DNA of 64,000 nt from Streptomyces sp. 1222.5 (GCF_900105245.1 NZ_FNSZ01000001.1:1-64000); one strand, 5' to 3'. Numbered from the stretch's first letter, positions 42,756 through 51,410 are shown. Made by a program: numbers and translations. Notes: generated from the letters alone by a model not told the origin.

Positions 42756-44381
42756 ATGCGATTCATGATCCCCAAAGTGGACGCGCCCGGGAATTCGGCC
42801 ACTCTGTGGGTCGTGTTGCTGACGCTCGCGGCAGGTCAGTTTCTGATGGCGCTCGACAGTTCCGTCATGAACGTGTCGATCGCGAGCGTGGCCGACGACG
42901 TGGGCACGACCGTGTCCGGGATCCAGGGCGCCATCACTGCCTACACGCTCGTGATGGCGATGCTCATGATCCCCGGCGGCAAGGTCGGCGCTCTGATCGG
43001 CCGCAAGCGGGCCTTCATGATCGGCTGCGCCATCTACGGCTGTGGGTCACTGACCACGGCGCTCGCCCCGAACCTGACGGTTCTCCTGGTCGGCTGGTCG
43101 TTCCTCGAGGGCGTCGGCGCCGCACTGATCCTGCCCGCGATCGTGGCGCTCGTCGCCGGCAATTTCTCCACGCAGCGAAGGCCAGCCGCCTACGGTCTCG
43201 TCGCCGCCGCCGGGGCCGTGGCGATCGCGTTGGGGCCGCTCATCGGAGGCGTGGCGACGACGTACTTTTCCTGGCGGTGGGTGTTCGCTGGGGAAGTGGT
43301 GCTGGTGCTCGCCATCCTGGTGCTCGCCCGCCGGGTCGCCGACGCGGCGCCCGCCCAGAGGCCGCGCGTCGATCTCATCGGTGCCGTGCTCTCCGCCCTG
43401 GGGCTCGGCATCTTCGTGTTCGGTGTCCTGCGCTCGGGGGAGTGGGGCTGGTTCCGGCCGAATCTCGGCGCCCCGTCGTGGCTTGGCGTCTCGCCGGTCG
43501 TGTGGCTCGTCCTGGCGGGCCTGTTCCTGATCTGGAGCTTCCTGCGCTGGGAGGCCCGGCTGGTCAAGCGGGGCAGGGAGCCGCTCGTGGACCCGGTGCT
43601 GCTGGAGAACAAGCAGCTGACGGGCGGCCTGACCATGTTCTTCTTCCAGTACCTCGTACAGATGGGTGTGTTCTTCGTCGTACCGCTCTACCTGTCGGTC
43701 GCGCTCGGCCTGTCGGCGCTCCAGACCGGTGCGCGTATCCTGCCGCTCTCCCTGACTCTGCTGGCTGCCGCGGTCCTGATCCCGCGCCTCCTCCCGAACG
43801 TCTCACCGCGGCGAGTCGTACGGGTCGGCGTCGTCGCGATGTTCGCGGGGGCGGTGGTCCTGATGGCCGCGCTCGACGCCCATGCCGGCCCGGAGATCGT
43901 CACCATTCCCCTGCTCCTGATCGGGCTGGGCATGGGCGCCCTGGCCTCCCAGCTCGGCTCTGTCACCGTATCGGCGGAACCCGACGAGCACAGCGCGGAG
44001 GTCGGCGGCATCCAGAACTCCGTTACCAACCTCGGGGCCTCGATCGGTACGGCACTCGCGGGGTCGATCATGATCGCCACGCTGACCACATCGTTCCTGA
44101 CCAGCATCGAACAGAATCCGGCGGTCCCGGACCCTGTTAAGGGCCAGGCGGACACACAGCTCCAGAGCGGCGTGCCCTTCCTGTCCGACGCCCAGCTCAA
44201 AACCGCCCTGGCCGACGCCGGCGCCAGCGCGGACGTGACCAACGCCGCGCTCGACGCGAACGCCGCGGCCAGACTCGACGGCCTGCGCGCCGCACTGGCC
44301 ATCCTCGCGCTCAGCGCCCTCATCTCGTTGTTCTTCACCCACCGGATCCCCAGCACCCAACCCGGCGGGGCCACGGGGTAA
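42756..44381 (+). CDS. MFS multidrug exporter (DHA2, EmrB/QacA type)
   Basis: About 541 aa from ATG 42756; GTG 42741 is an in-frame alternative. The expected 14 hydrophobic segments are present, beginning WVVLLTLAAGQFLMALDSSV with the DHA2 motif LDSSVMNVS. Motif A is GGKVGALIGRKRAFM, and motif C-like LPAIVALVAGNF/GPLIGGV follows. The C-terminal periplasmic loop is FLTSIEQNPAVPDPVKGQAD. A proton-driven efflux protein for lipophilic cations or antibiotics; substrate unknown. No adjacent regulator. Confidence 0.9.
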   Translation: MRFMIPKVDAPGNSATLWVVLLTLAAGQFLMALDSSVMNVSIASVADDVGTTVSGIQGAITAYTLVMAMLMIPGGKVGALIGRKRAFMIGCAIYGCGSLTTALAPNLTVLLVGWSFLEGVGAALILPAIVALVAGNFSTQRRPAAYGLVAAAGAVAIALGPLIGGVATTYFSWRWVFAGEVVLVLAILVLARRVADAAPAQRPRVDLIGAVLSALGLGIFVFGVLRSGEWGWFRPNLGAPSWLGVSPVVWLVLAGLFLIWSFLRWEARLVKRGREPLVDPVLLENKQLTGGLTMFFFQYLVQMGVFFVVPLYLSVALGLSALQTGARILPLSLTLLAAAVLIPRLLPNVSPRRVVRVGVVAMFAGAVVLMAALDAHAGPEIVTIPLLLIGLGMGALASQLGSVTVSAEPDEHSAEVGGIQNSVTNLGASIGTALAGSIMIATLTTSFLTSIEQNPAVPDPVKGQADTQLQSGVPFLSDAQLKTALADAGASADVTNAALDANAAARLDGLRAALAILALSALISLFFTHRIPSTQPGGATG

Positions 44382-44844
44382 GGGCTGGTAGCGGCATGAT
44401 CAGCGCGGATCCTGCCGCCCGGGGTCCCGCTCGGCTTCCTTCACTGCCGGGCAAGTGCGATTCCAGGCGCAGCCGGCCTCGCTGAGGCAGAGCTGCTCGG
44501 GGCGCCGCCGGACGGCCCCCTCGTCGATATCAGGCGTTGCCCCCCCCTTTCCGGGGGTTGATGAGCCCAAAGGCGCAACACCCTCCGAGCGTCAAGGGGG
44601 GTGAACGACGATGGCGGGGACCGGGTGCCCGAGAGGGGGTCAACGCCCGGCTCCCCAAAAGGCCGACATCGCCCGAAAGAGGCGGTCGGCCGGTCTCGTT
44701 GTCCCTCCACCGTCCCACACCCGCGCGCCCTCGATCCCCGGCAAGAAGGACGTGTCGTGAGCCGGGCCCCTGCCGCGCCCCCGCCGTACCCCGGCTCTCG
44801 CAGCGGCCCGGGTATCGGTGCCGGGCGCGTGCGGCCGCGAGCCG
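44382..44844. other. Intergenic, nothing supported
   Basis: Several overlapping frames, none with a family motif or clear start. G-runs and C-runs (44539-44545, 44597-44604) are frequent. No hairpin terminator of note. Confidence 0.4.
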
Positions 44845-45198
44845 TTAAGCACCTGCTGCTCGCGCACACCTCGTCCCGGGCGCCTGTTCGATGACGAAGG
44901 CGTCGCGGGTGTGGGTCAGGTGCAGCAGCCAGGCCACGGCGCAGGGCACGCAGCGCAGGCGGAGGACGGCGCCTCGTTCTTTGGCGCGGCGGTTGGCGGC
45001 CATCAGGGCGCTCAGGCCGGTGCAGTCGCAGAACGGGACGCCCGCCAGGTCCACAACCGTGCGCGGAAAGGTCGTGACGGCCTGCTGCAGAGCGTGGCGC
45101 AGTTCGGCGGCCGTGACCACGTCCAGCTCACCGGCGACGGTCACCACGCAGTGATCGGGTGCCGGCTGTCGGACCTGGATGTCGAGCGGCTTGAGCAC
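44845..45198 (-). CDS. STAS-domain protein
   Basis: 117 aa from GTG 45198, chosen for the GAGGAGAAAGG upstream. STAS signature: HCVVTVAGELDVVTAAELRH and VVDLAGVPFCDCTGLSALMA. The usual phosphorylatable serine (DSSG) is replaced, giving CDCTGL; a threonine follows, so phosphorylation might shift to Thr or be absent. C-terminal part LLHLTHTRDAFVIEQAPG. No partner gene is adjacent. Likely an anti-anti-sigma-like regulator. Confidence 0.85.
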   Translation of the reverse strand: MLKPLDIQVRQPAPDHCVVTVAGELDVVTAAELRHALQQAVTTFPRTVVDLAGVPFCDCTGLSALMAANRRAKERGAVLRLRCVPCAVAWLLHLTHTRDAFVIEQAPGTRCARAAGA

Positions 45199-46035
45199 AG
45201 CCTTTCTCCTCTGCTGATGCTCCCGTGCTGTCGCCGGAGTACCCCAGGTACCGCGATGTCCACCCGGCCGCCGCGGTGACCGGACGACGCTGCGGCCCAC
45301 CTGGCTGTCCACCGCGCGCCGCACCCACCGCCTGGCGTCTAGGTCGTGACCGGGCACACCACGCACGGGCGCCCACCGGGGTGGCCCCACCTGACGGACG
45401 CGGCGCGGGGCCACCCCGGCATCCGGACAAGAACGCCGCCGCCGTCCTTGGCCCTGAGACCGGCCCAGGCCCCTGACGGGTGTCGCGTGCGGGTGGAAAG
45501 CCGCTGGCCATGCCAGAGTAAGAGCGTTAAATCCAAGCGCTCCCCCTGGAGTGGCCGGCAGTGCCCCCGGACCCCGACGGTCGTCACGTCCCCCGTTCTA
45601 CCCCGCACAAGCGGCGGCACGGCCGTCACTCCGTGCCGCCTTTTTCACCTGATTCGCCGCTACTGCGGCATTTACGCATATGCCCTTGCCCACCAGGCTC
45701 ACACCCCTGCGCAGGGACGAGCGGTCCCGCGTGTCCTGCCATGGCCCGCACCCCGGCTTCACCCGCCACCTGTGGCCGTCGGAGACTGCTGAGCAGGGCG
45801 GAGACCGCTGATCAGCTCCATAATGAAAACACTCGCATGGAACGGCGCGCCGGGTGCTCAGCCGCCGCCGAGGCCCGGTTGCCTTCCCAGGACCCCAGCC
45901 CGGCGCGACGCCGACTTCACCCCTCGGTGTGCTGCCCATGGAGAGCCGGCCCGGAGGCCGGCCGGGATGTTTCCGCCCCGCCCGGGGCAGGCACGAAGTA
46001 GCCCCAGCCGCCCACCGCCGAGGACCTACCCCCCC
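45199..46035. other. Gene-poor 0.8 kb with a stand-alone terminator
   Basis: No protein gene is supported. The stretch contains a canonical Rho-independent terminator (45613-45645, plus strand) with no obvious gene upstream, see findings. Confidence 0.45.
45613..45645 (+). terminator. Rho-independent terminator without an obvious gene
   Basis: GGCGGCACGG-(CCGTCACT)-CCGTGCCGCC followed by TTTTT. A perfect 10-bp stem plus U-tract on the plus strand. There is no convincing plus-strand reading frame before it, so it may end a small RNA or a decayed gene. Confidence 0.7.
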
Positions 46036-46401
46036 ATGACCTCCCAGCCGAACAACCCCTTACGCCCGCGTAACGGCCGCCCGCACCCCGCGATGGCGGG
46101 CCGCGAGGAATACGTGGCCCGGATGGAAGAGGAAGTCGCCCAGCTCCGCCAGGCCGTCGCCTCCCACGCCAGCGTCGACCAGGCCATCGGCGTGCTCATC
46201 TGCCTGCACCAGATCAGCCCCGACACCGGCTTCACCGTGCTCCGCACCGCCTCCCAGCTCGCCAACACCAAACTCCACACCGTCGCCGACGCCGTCACCA
46301 CCTGGGCACGCACCCATCAGCCACTCCCCGAACCGATCAAGGAAGCACTCGGCGAAGCCCTACGCCTCCACGCGGGCAACCAGGGCACTTCGATCGACTG
46401 A
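46036..46401 (+). CDS. ANTAR-domain protein
   Basis: 121 aa from ATG 46036. After a short polar N-terminus and a helical stretch (EEYVARMEEEVAQLRQAVAS), the ANTAR domain reads VDQAIGVLICLHQISPDTGF then TVLRTASQLANTKLHTVADA. The A..Q(A).GVL and late hydrophobic positions are as in RNA-binding antiterminators. No GAF sensor is fused. It may bind ANTAR RNA hairpins to prevent termination. Target unknown. Confidence 0.85.
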   Translation: MTSQPNNPLRPRNGRPHPAMAGREEYVARMEEEVAQLRQAVASHASVDQAIGVLICLHQISPDTGFTVLRTASQLANTKLHTVADAVTTWARTHQPLPEPIKEALGEALRLHAGNQGTSID

Positions 46402-47280
46402 CTGGCCGCGCTCGACAGCGCCGGCTCAGCCGGCCGGGCGCCTGCCTCGCACACGCGCGCGGCGACACGGTCATCGCTGCCGTGCCGCCGCGGATCCGCA
46501 ACCTGCCACCACACGGCGAGTACCCACCACCCCCGGCCGAACCCACCACGTGACCCCCGCCCGCACGGATCGTTGAGCACAGCATTCGCGCCATGAACAT
46601 CCCACCCCCCGGGGATACGCGAACCCTCGTGAGGGCCCGGAATACCGCGTCCCGCCTCGGGCCCTCACCCTTCCTGTCCCAGGCCCTGGGTAGGCCAACC
46701 GCCTCCGGAAACCGTCCCTCCATCTCGCCGACAGTCGTGCACCGGCTAAAGGCAACTGGTCACGTCCGTGGCGATCGTGACGTGATCGGCACAAGCTTCT
46801 CGGCCGGGCAGCCGTACCAGCGCGGGCTTGCCGCACGGAAAGCCGTGTACCCAGGCCGGCTGCCCGCCGGGCCCTTCCACCTCACGGGCCACCAGATGCC
46901 GACAAAGCTCACCGTCGTCCATGCACACCATCCCATTCCTGCCCTGCGACGCCTCGACCTGCGAGAACCGATTCAGCTCACCCACTTTGCCCCCAAATGC
47001 GTAGAACGGGGATAAGAACGATTGCGTACATGCCCTGTCGGGCGGCCGGGCCCGTAGCCGAGCATCTGGGCCGTAGCGGCCGCCGATGCGAGAAAGGTCG
47101 GCAGTGCCGGCTCCTGCCGAGGCAACGGTCGGCGCCGGGCTCTCTTCCATCGAGGTGAGGCGATCGACGGTCTGAGATGCGCCCGTCCGGGTCACCAGTG
47201 ATAGCGGCCGGCTCGTGGCCGGGTGACGGTGGACAGAGTCTCGACCTCTCCGCCCTCTGCCCCACCGAAGGAGCACCATC
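46402..47280. other. Gene-poor region with one doubtful small gene
   Basis: Apart from the small minus-strand frame at 46746-46931, no coding frame is supported. The last ~60 bases contain the ribosome binding site (GAAGGAG) of the gene at 47281. Confidence 0.4.
46746..46931 (-). CDS. Small Cys-containing hypothetical protein, doubtful
   Basis: 61 aa: MVCMDDGELCRHLVAREVEG then HGFPCGKPALVRLPGREACA, ending DVTSCL. Five cysteines and two histidines spaced C-x6-CxH...C suggest possible metal binding. No clear ribosome binding site and no family recognised. Confidence 0.35.
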   Translation of the reverse strand: MVCMDDGELCRHLVAREVEGPGGQPAWVHGFPCGKPALVRLPGREACADHVTIATDVTSCL

Positions 47281-47850
47281 ATGCCCGGACGCCATACCGT
47301 CATCCGCAGCCTGCACGATCTGGGTCTGGCGGCATGGTTCGGCGGCTCCCTGATGGGTGCGGCCGGCCTCAACGGCGCGGCACGCCAGGAAGGCGCCACG
47401 GATGCGGCCACAGCGCGCATCGCGTCGGCCGGGTGGACCAAGTGGATGCCGGTCAGTGCCGCCGCGATCGGCGCCCACCTGTACGGCGGCGGCGGCCTGC
47501 TCGCCGTCAACGCCCACCGCCTCGCCAAGCAGAAAGGCGTGGCCGCCTCCTCCGCGGCGAAGACGGTCGTCACCGCGACGGCGCTGGCCGCCACCGCCTA
47601 CGCACGCATCCTCGGCAAGAAGATCGACCTCGCCACCTCCGTCGACCCCCACGACCTCGAGAAGGCGGCCCAGCACCCCATCGACACCGAAAAAGCCCAG
47701 CGCCGCCTCGCCTGCGTGCAATGGGCGGTGCCCGCCCTCACCGGATGCCTGGTGGTCCTCAACGCCCTGCAGGGCGAACAACAGCGGCCCCTCGAACAAC
47801 TCCGCGGCATGTGGGACCACGCCCGGTCCACCGCCCCGCTCATCCACTGA
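47281..47850 (+). CDS. Hypothetical membrane protein, 189 aa
   Basis: ATG preceded by GAAGGAG. Hydrophobic stretches AAWFGGSLMGAAGL, AAAIGAHLYGGGGLLAV and AVPALTGCLVVLNAL suggest three or four membrane segments, with a polar loop (ILGKKIDLATSVDPHDLEKA) between. It resembles Streptomyces proteins of unknown function beginning RSLHDLGLAAWFGGSLMGA. No domain name can be assigned. Monocistronic. Confidence 0.7.
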   Translation: MPGRHTVIRSLHDLGLAAWFGGSLMGAAGLNGAARQEGATDAATARIASAGWTKWMPVSAAAIGAHLYGGGGLLAVNAHRLAKQKGVAASSAAKTVVTATALAATAYARILGKKIDLATSVDPHDLEKAAQHPIDTEKAQRRLACVQWAVPALTGCLVVLNALQGEQQRPLEQLRGMWDHARSTAPLIH

Positions 47851-48470
47851 GCGTCAGCAAGCAGCACTGCCACGACAGGGCTGCGCCGCAACGGGAGGGA
47901 ACGCTCGCCGGCCGTCAGCCGACCGCAGTAGGGCCGGAGCCCGCCTTCCTCTGGACGTGCGGAATGCGGCGAGGGCGTAGGCGACGTACGCGGCTGTTTG
48001 CTCAAGGGGTGGCGATGGCTGCGACGGCACGCCCCGGACCCATGGGAGAGCTGGCTGTACTGGAACGGAAGCAGTCAATGCCGGGTAGGGCGATCTGTCA
48101 CTGCGCGATGGAGAGGGCCGGTGCGTGCCCCTCGCCGTCGCCAGCTGGTCCAGACGGGCCGACACCGAGGAAAGCGCTAGGCATCGATGTCTGCCCTTCA
48201 GCCGTGGCCGCGACGGTCAGCCTCAAGGTGAGGCAGGCAGTCGGCGACGCGAGCGGGAAAGCGGCCTTGATCGCTCCCAGCCCCCAAGCCCAGCGGATGC
48301 TCGACACCACCGGCATCAGCCAGGTCTTCTCCTTCCACCCCCATCGCCGCCATCGACCCCTCGAACACCAGCTCCGACGGTTAGCGACCCCACCCGCTCA
48401 CCCACGCGGACGGCCCCGGAGTGAGGCGGTGCACCGCGGCCTCGATCGAGCGAGCAGCGCCGAGCGGCGG
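47851..48470. other. Intergenic, nothing supported
   Basis: Several short overlapping frames, none with a motif or convincing start. It separates the membrane protein gene from the minus-strand sigma/Asp23 operon. Confidence 0.4.
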
Positions 48471-48866
48471 TCACAGCCCGTGGGGCGCTCGCTCATGGTG
48501 GCAGGCCTCGACACGGGTCACGGTGACGGTCACGGCCAACGCTTCCGGTGCGCTGTGCTCGGCAAGGTGGGACAGGACGGCGGACCGAACCTGCTCGTGG
48601 ACACGGCGGGCAGCGTCCAGCACACAGTTCCCTTCGGCCACCGCGCAGCGCACTTTTATGTGCCATCCCGAGCCGTCTGGCGCATGCTCGGCGCGCACGC
48701 CTGCCCCGGACGGTGCGTGCTCGGTGAGCGTCTGTGGCAGCACGGGGCGGACGGCCTCGGTGAGGCGGTGGACGAGGCCTGGCTGCAGACCGGCCACGCC
48801 GGGGACCGCGACCGTCGCCTCTGCCGCTGCCGTGAGAAGAGCGGCCGTACGGGTGTCGGCCATCAC
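48471..48866 (-). CDS. Asp23/Gls24-like protein, third gene of sigma operon
   Basis: 131 aa. An alanine-rich start (AALLTAAAEATVAVPGVAGL) is followed by an Asp23-like core with ADGS-type linker and HIKVRCAVAEGNCVLDAARR, HEQVRSAVLSHLAEH and a final strand ALAVTVTVTRVEA. This corresponds to the VPGV...V...V..G..v.....IR..V......V.VNI.V layout of the Asp23/Gls24 family, though the central glycine region is weak. Its ATG overlaps the stop of the ZAS-Asp23 gene by 4 bases. Confidence 0.7.
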   Translation of the reverse strand: MMADTRTAALLTAAAEATVAVPGVAGLQPGLVHRLTEAVRPVLPQTLTEHAPSGAGVRAEHAPDGSGWHIKVRCAVAEGNCVLDAARRVHEQVRSAVLSHLAEHSAPEALAVTVTVTRVEACHHERAPHGL

Positions 48867-49480
48867 GTGCCGCCGGGAGTGTGCGGCCCGGATTCGGTGG
48901 GGCCGGGGGACGGGGAGGGGTCCAGGAGGTCGGTCACGGTGATGTCGACAGCCGTCACCTGCAGACCGATGGTGTGCTCGGCGGCGTGCAGGACCGATCG
49001 GCGTACCTCGTCGATGCGATCCGGCAGTGGGCGGTCGAGTCCGGCAGCCAAGGTCAGCGTCACCACCACACGTTTCGTCCCGTCATCGTCGTCTGCGGGG
49101 GTCAGTCGGCAGGCCGCGGCCTGCACCCCGGGGACGTCGTCGGCGGCTCGGCGCAGCACTGTCGCCGCGGCGCTCTCTGCGATGCGCAGATCCCGGTCCG
49201 GGTCGGCCAGGGGCAGCATCCGTCCTAGCCGGGCCTCTGCCTTGACGGCGCTCATGACGCGTCGGATGAGTGCCTGCAGATGGGCCGGTGCTCGGCCTCT
49301 CAGGGTCCGCGTCGCCGCCTTGAGCGTGGCCAGTGACGCGATGGCCTCGCCGCAGAATGGGCACGTCATGGTGTGCGGGTCGTCCGCTGGTGCTGGGTCG
49401 AGCGCCTGGTCCCAGACCTGGCTGAGCAGTCGGCCGCAGGTCAGTTCCTCGTCCCTCGCGAGGGGGTCGTCTACCGCCAT
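48863..49480 (-). CDS. Putative ZAS anti-sigma factor fused to Asp23-like domain
   Basis: A 205-aa soluble protein. Residues 36-43 are HTMTCPFC, an exact HX3CX2C motif of zinc-associated anti-sigma (ZAS) factors, followed by a helical region (IASLATLKAATRTLRGRAPA). From about residue 105 an Asp23/Gls24-like segment runs LRRAADDVPGVQAAACRLTP, RVVVTLTLAAGLDRPLPDRI and HTIGLQVTAVDITVTDLL. Its start overlaps the stop of the sigma gene by 10 bases, the normal sigma/anti-sigma coupling. There is no membrane helix. It probably holds the adjacent ECF sigma factor and may couple it to envelope Asp23 proteins (inference). Confidence 0.75.
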   Translation of the reverse strand: MAVDDPLARDEELTCGRLLSQVWDQALDPAPADDPHTMTCPFCGEAIASLATLKAATRTLRGRAPAHLQALIRRVMSAVKAEARLGRMLPLADPDRDLRIAESAAATVLRRAADDVPGVQAAACRLTPADDDDGTKRVVVTLTLAAGLDRPLPDRIDEVRRSVLHAAEHTIGLQVTAVDITVTDLLDPSPSPGPTESGPHTPGGT

Positions 49481-50046
49481 GAGGCCATCGCCTCCTTCAG
49501 CAGTTGGCGCGCCCTGAACAGTCTGCCGCGCACCGTGGGCTCACTGCTATGTGTCACATGGGCGATCTCCTCGTACGACAGGCCCTGGAGTTCCCGCAGG
49601 ATCCAGCACAGCCGCTGGCCGGCCTCGAGTTCACCGAGTGCGCAGACCAGGGCGGCTGCGGCCGCCTCCTGCTCGGCGGCCCCAGCGGGCGAACTCCAGT
49701 CGTTGTCCGCCGCCGGCTCGGTAGCGGCGTCCAGGGGGAAGGTGGGTCGTCGGCGACGGCGCATGGTCAGGCAGCGGTTGACGGTGATCCGGTACATCCA
49801 GGTGCGGAACTCCGCCCGGTGGTGGTAGTCGGGCAAGCGCCGCCAAGCGCTGACGAAGGCGTCCTGGACGGCGTCTTCAGCGTCCTGGGCGCTACCCAGC
49901 ATGTAGTACGCCAGGGTGAGAAGCGGGCGGCTGTGCCGGCGGACGAGGACAGCGAAGGCGTCCTCGTCCCCTTCGGCGGCCCGCACGGTCAGCACACCGT
50001 CCGGCAGGTCGCTATCCAGCAGTGCAGGTCCAGTCCGCTCGTCCAT
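49471..50046 (-). CDS. ECF RNA polymerase sigma factor
   Basis: 191 aa from ATG 50046 (GAGG upstream; GTG 50061 is an alternative). Region 2: DAFAVLVRRHSRPLLTLAYY, LGSAQDAEDAVQDAFVSAWR and EFRTWMYRITVNRCLTMRRR. Region 4: LEAGQRLCWILRELQGLSYE and EIAHVTHSSEPTVRGRLFRA. No extracytoplasmic parts. First gene of a three-gene minus-strand operon with the ZAS-Asp23 fusion and a further Asp23-like gene. Divergent from the Asp23/AmaP cluster, which it probably transcribes. Confidence 0.93.
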   Translation of the reverse strand: MDERTGPALLDSDLPDGVLTVRAAEGDEDAFAVLVRRHSRPLLTLAYYMLGSAQDAEDAVQDAFVSAWRRLPDYHHRAEFRTWMYRITVNRCLTMRRRRRPTFPLDAATEPAADNDWSSPAGAAEQEAAAAALVCALGELEAGQRLCWILRELQGLSYEEIAHVTHSSEPTVRGRLFRARQLLKEAMASWR

Positions 50047-50096
50047 GCCGCCTCGGCTCACGGCTTCCGGGACTGTCGCCTACCCACCCCTTCCAA

Positions 50097-50112
50097 TGTG
50101 ATGCACATCACA
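50097..50112. promoter_or_regulatory. Crp/Fnr-type palindrome between divergent operons
   Basis: TGTGATGCACATCACA fits TGTGA-N6-TCACA, the Crp-family half-site arrangement. It is placed in the 158-base divergent region between the sigma operon and the Asp23 cluster. Binding by a Streptomyces Crp-like protein is inferred. Confidence 0.5.
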
Positions 50113-50204
50113 CCCAGCGGGTGTGAGGAGTACGCCAGCCGGGTCGTCCAACCCTCTTGACGGGCCTCGCGCGGAGGCACGACGACCGATCGAGGCGATC
50201 CGCC

Positions 50205-50687
50205 ATGACGGACAACAGCATCGCCACCGGCCGAGACAGCCGAGCCGGTGGGAGTGAAAGCGCGTTGCAAGGCAGGACCGGAGCGGGAACTCCAGCAGGG
50301 ACACGGGGCAGGACCACCATCGCGGACAGCGTGGTGGCCAAGATCGCCGGTATGGCCGGCCGCGAAGTTCCCGGCATTCACAAGCTCGGCGGGGGGATGG
50401 CCCGGGCGCTCGGCGCGGTGCGCGAGCGGGTCCCGGGCACAGGCAGCGGTGTCACCCAGGGCGTGAAGGTCGAGGTCGGCGAAAGGCAGGCCGCGGTGGA
50501 CCTCGACGTCGTCGTCGAGTACGGCGTCTCCATCGTCGACATCGCCGGCGACGTGCGTACCAACGTGATCACTGCGGTGGAGCGGATGACCGGGCTGGAG
50601 GTCGTCGAGGTGAACATCGCCGTCGACGACGTCCACCTGCCCGACGAGGAAGAGGAGTCCGACGGCCAGGAGGGGCGCGTGAGGTGA
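50205..50687 (+). CDS. Asp23/Gls24 family envelope stress protein
   Basis: 160 aa from ATG 50205. After a polar Gly/Ala/Thr-rich start, the Asp23 domain is canonical: TTIADSVVAKIAGMAGREVP, GIHKLGGG, GVKVEVGERQAAVDLDVVVE, YGVSIVDIAGDVRTNVITAV and LEVVEVNIAVDDVHLPDEEE. Asp23 proteins are membrane-proximal, anchored by AmaP, and induced by alkaline or envelope stress. First gene of the plus-strand cluster. Confidence 0.93.
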   Translation: MTDNSIATGRDSRAGGSESALQGRTGAGTPAGTRGRTTIADSVVAKIAGMAGREVPGIHKLGGGMARALGAVRERVPGTGSGVTQGVKVEVGERQAAVDLDVVVEYGVSIVDIAGDVRTNVITAVERMTGLEVVEVNIAVDDVHLPDEEEESDGQEGRVR

Positions 50688-50769
50688 CCCCCTTGGGTGA
50701 TCGCCTGCCCGTCTGGTGCGGGCGGGGCTCAGCGGCGGCAGCTGCGCGCCGGAGACGGATGAGTGAGTC

Positions 50770-50937
50770 ATGAACACAGCCACCACGGGCCTCGTCGCCG
50801 GTATGGCGCTGGGCTTCGCCGGATACTTCGGGGGCTTCTGGGCCTTCCTGCTGGTCCTGGTCCTGGGCGCGGCCGGTCTGATCGCCGGCCTGGTCCTGCA
50901 GGGCGACCTGGACCTCCGAGCGCGGAGGCAACGGTGA
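50770..50937 (+). CDS. Small DUF2273-like membrane protein, 55 aa
   Basis: Starts at ATG 50770: MNTATTGLVAGMALGFAGYF then GGFWAFLLVLVLGAAGLIAG and a charged tail LDLRARRQR. Two hydrophobic helices and a basic C-terminus match the small DUF2273-type membrane protein found in asp23/amaP operons. Its stop overlaps the next GTG (GGTGAA). Confidence 0.75.
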   Translation: MNTATTGLVAGMALGFAGYFGGFWAFLLVLVLGAAGLIAGLVLQGDLDLRARRQR

Positions 50938-51347
50938 ACGCCCTGCCCGAACCAGCCGCCTCCCCAGGAGACCGGGCCGGGCCCCCACGCGCTTCCGCTC
51001 TGCCGCCACCGGCCGAGCGGGGTGCGACCATCATTCCGGACAAGGTCGTGGGCCGGATCGCTGCCGAGGCCGGCCGTGTGGCACAGCGGCACCGCGCGGC
51101 CATACCGCCCGACAGGGTCCCAGGGGCGGCGCCCAGCGCCTCCGTCGCCAGCCACGCCGGAGCGGTGCGCCTGCGCCTGGCCGTGGACCTGCCCTACCCC
51201 ACCGACCTCGCGCGCGTCTGCGAGCAGATACAGCACGACGTCGCCGATCGTGTGGCCCAGCTGACCGGGATGCGCGTCGACGAGGTCACCCTCACCATCC
51301 GGCGGCTGGTGACGGCCCCCAATCCTGGCCGCAGGCGGGTGCGGTGA
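50934..51347 (+). CDS. Asp23/Gls24-like protein (second in cluster)
   Basis: 137 aa from GTG 50934, overlapping the previous stop by 4 bases. The N-terminus is proline/alanine-rich; the domain reads GATIIPDKVVGRIAAEAGRV, AVRLRLAVDLPYPTDLARVC, EQIQHDVADRVAQLTGMRVD and EVTLTIRRLV. It lacks the glycine-rich GG(F/M)...L part of the first copy, so it is a divergent paralogue. Confidence 0.8.
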   Translation: MNALPEPAASPGDRAGPPRASALPPPAERGATIIPDKVVGRIAAEAGRVAQRHRAAIPPDRVPGAAPSASVASHAGAVRLRLAVDLPYPTDLARVCEQIQHDVADRVAQLTGMRVDEVTLTIRRLVTAPNPGRRRVR

Positions 51348-51410
51348 ACGACCGCGCTCCGCCACGCAGCGCGGTGTCGGCAAGTCGGCAAGTCGGCAAA
51401 GGAGGACCGC

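Noticed and set aside
42686..44140. 484-aa arginine-rich frame overlapping the MFS gene
   Set aside because: It is a shadow frame of the exporter: high Arg/Gly content and no domains.
44530..44760. Possible group II intron or retroelement-like sequence suggested by G/C runs
   Set aside because: No domain V hairpin, no reverse transcriptase motif and no consistent frame.
45510..45650. tRNA or tmRNA gene before the stand-alone terminator
   Set aside because: No T-loop (GGTTCGA-type) sequence, acceptor complementarity or CCA context was found.
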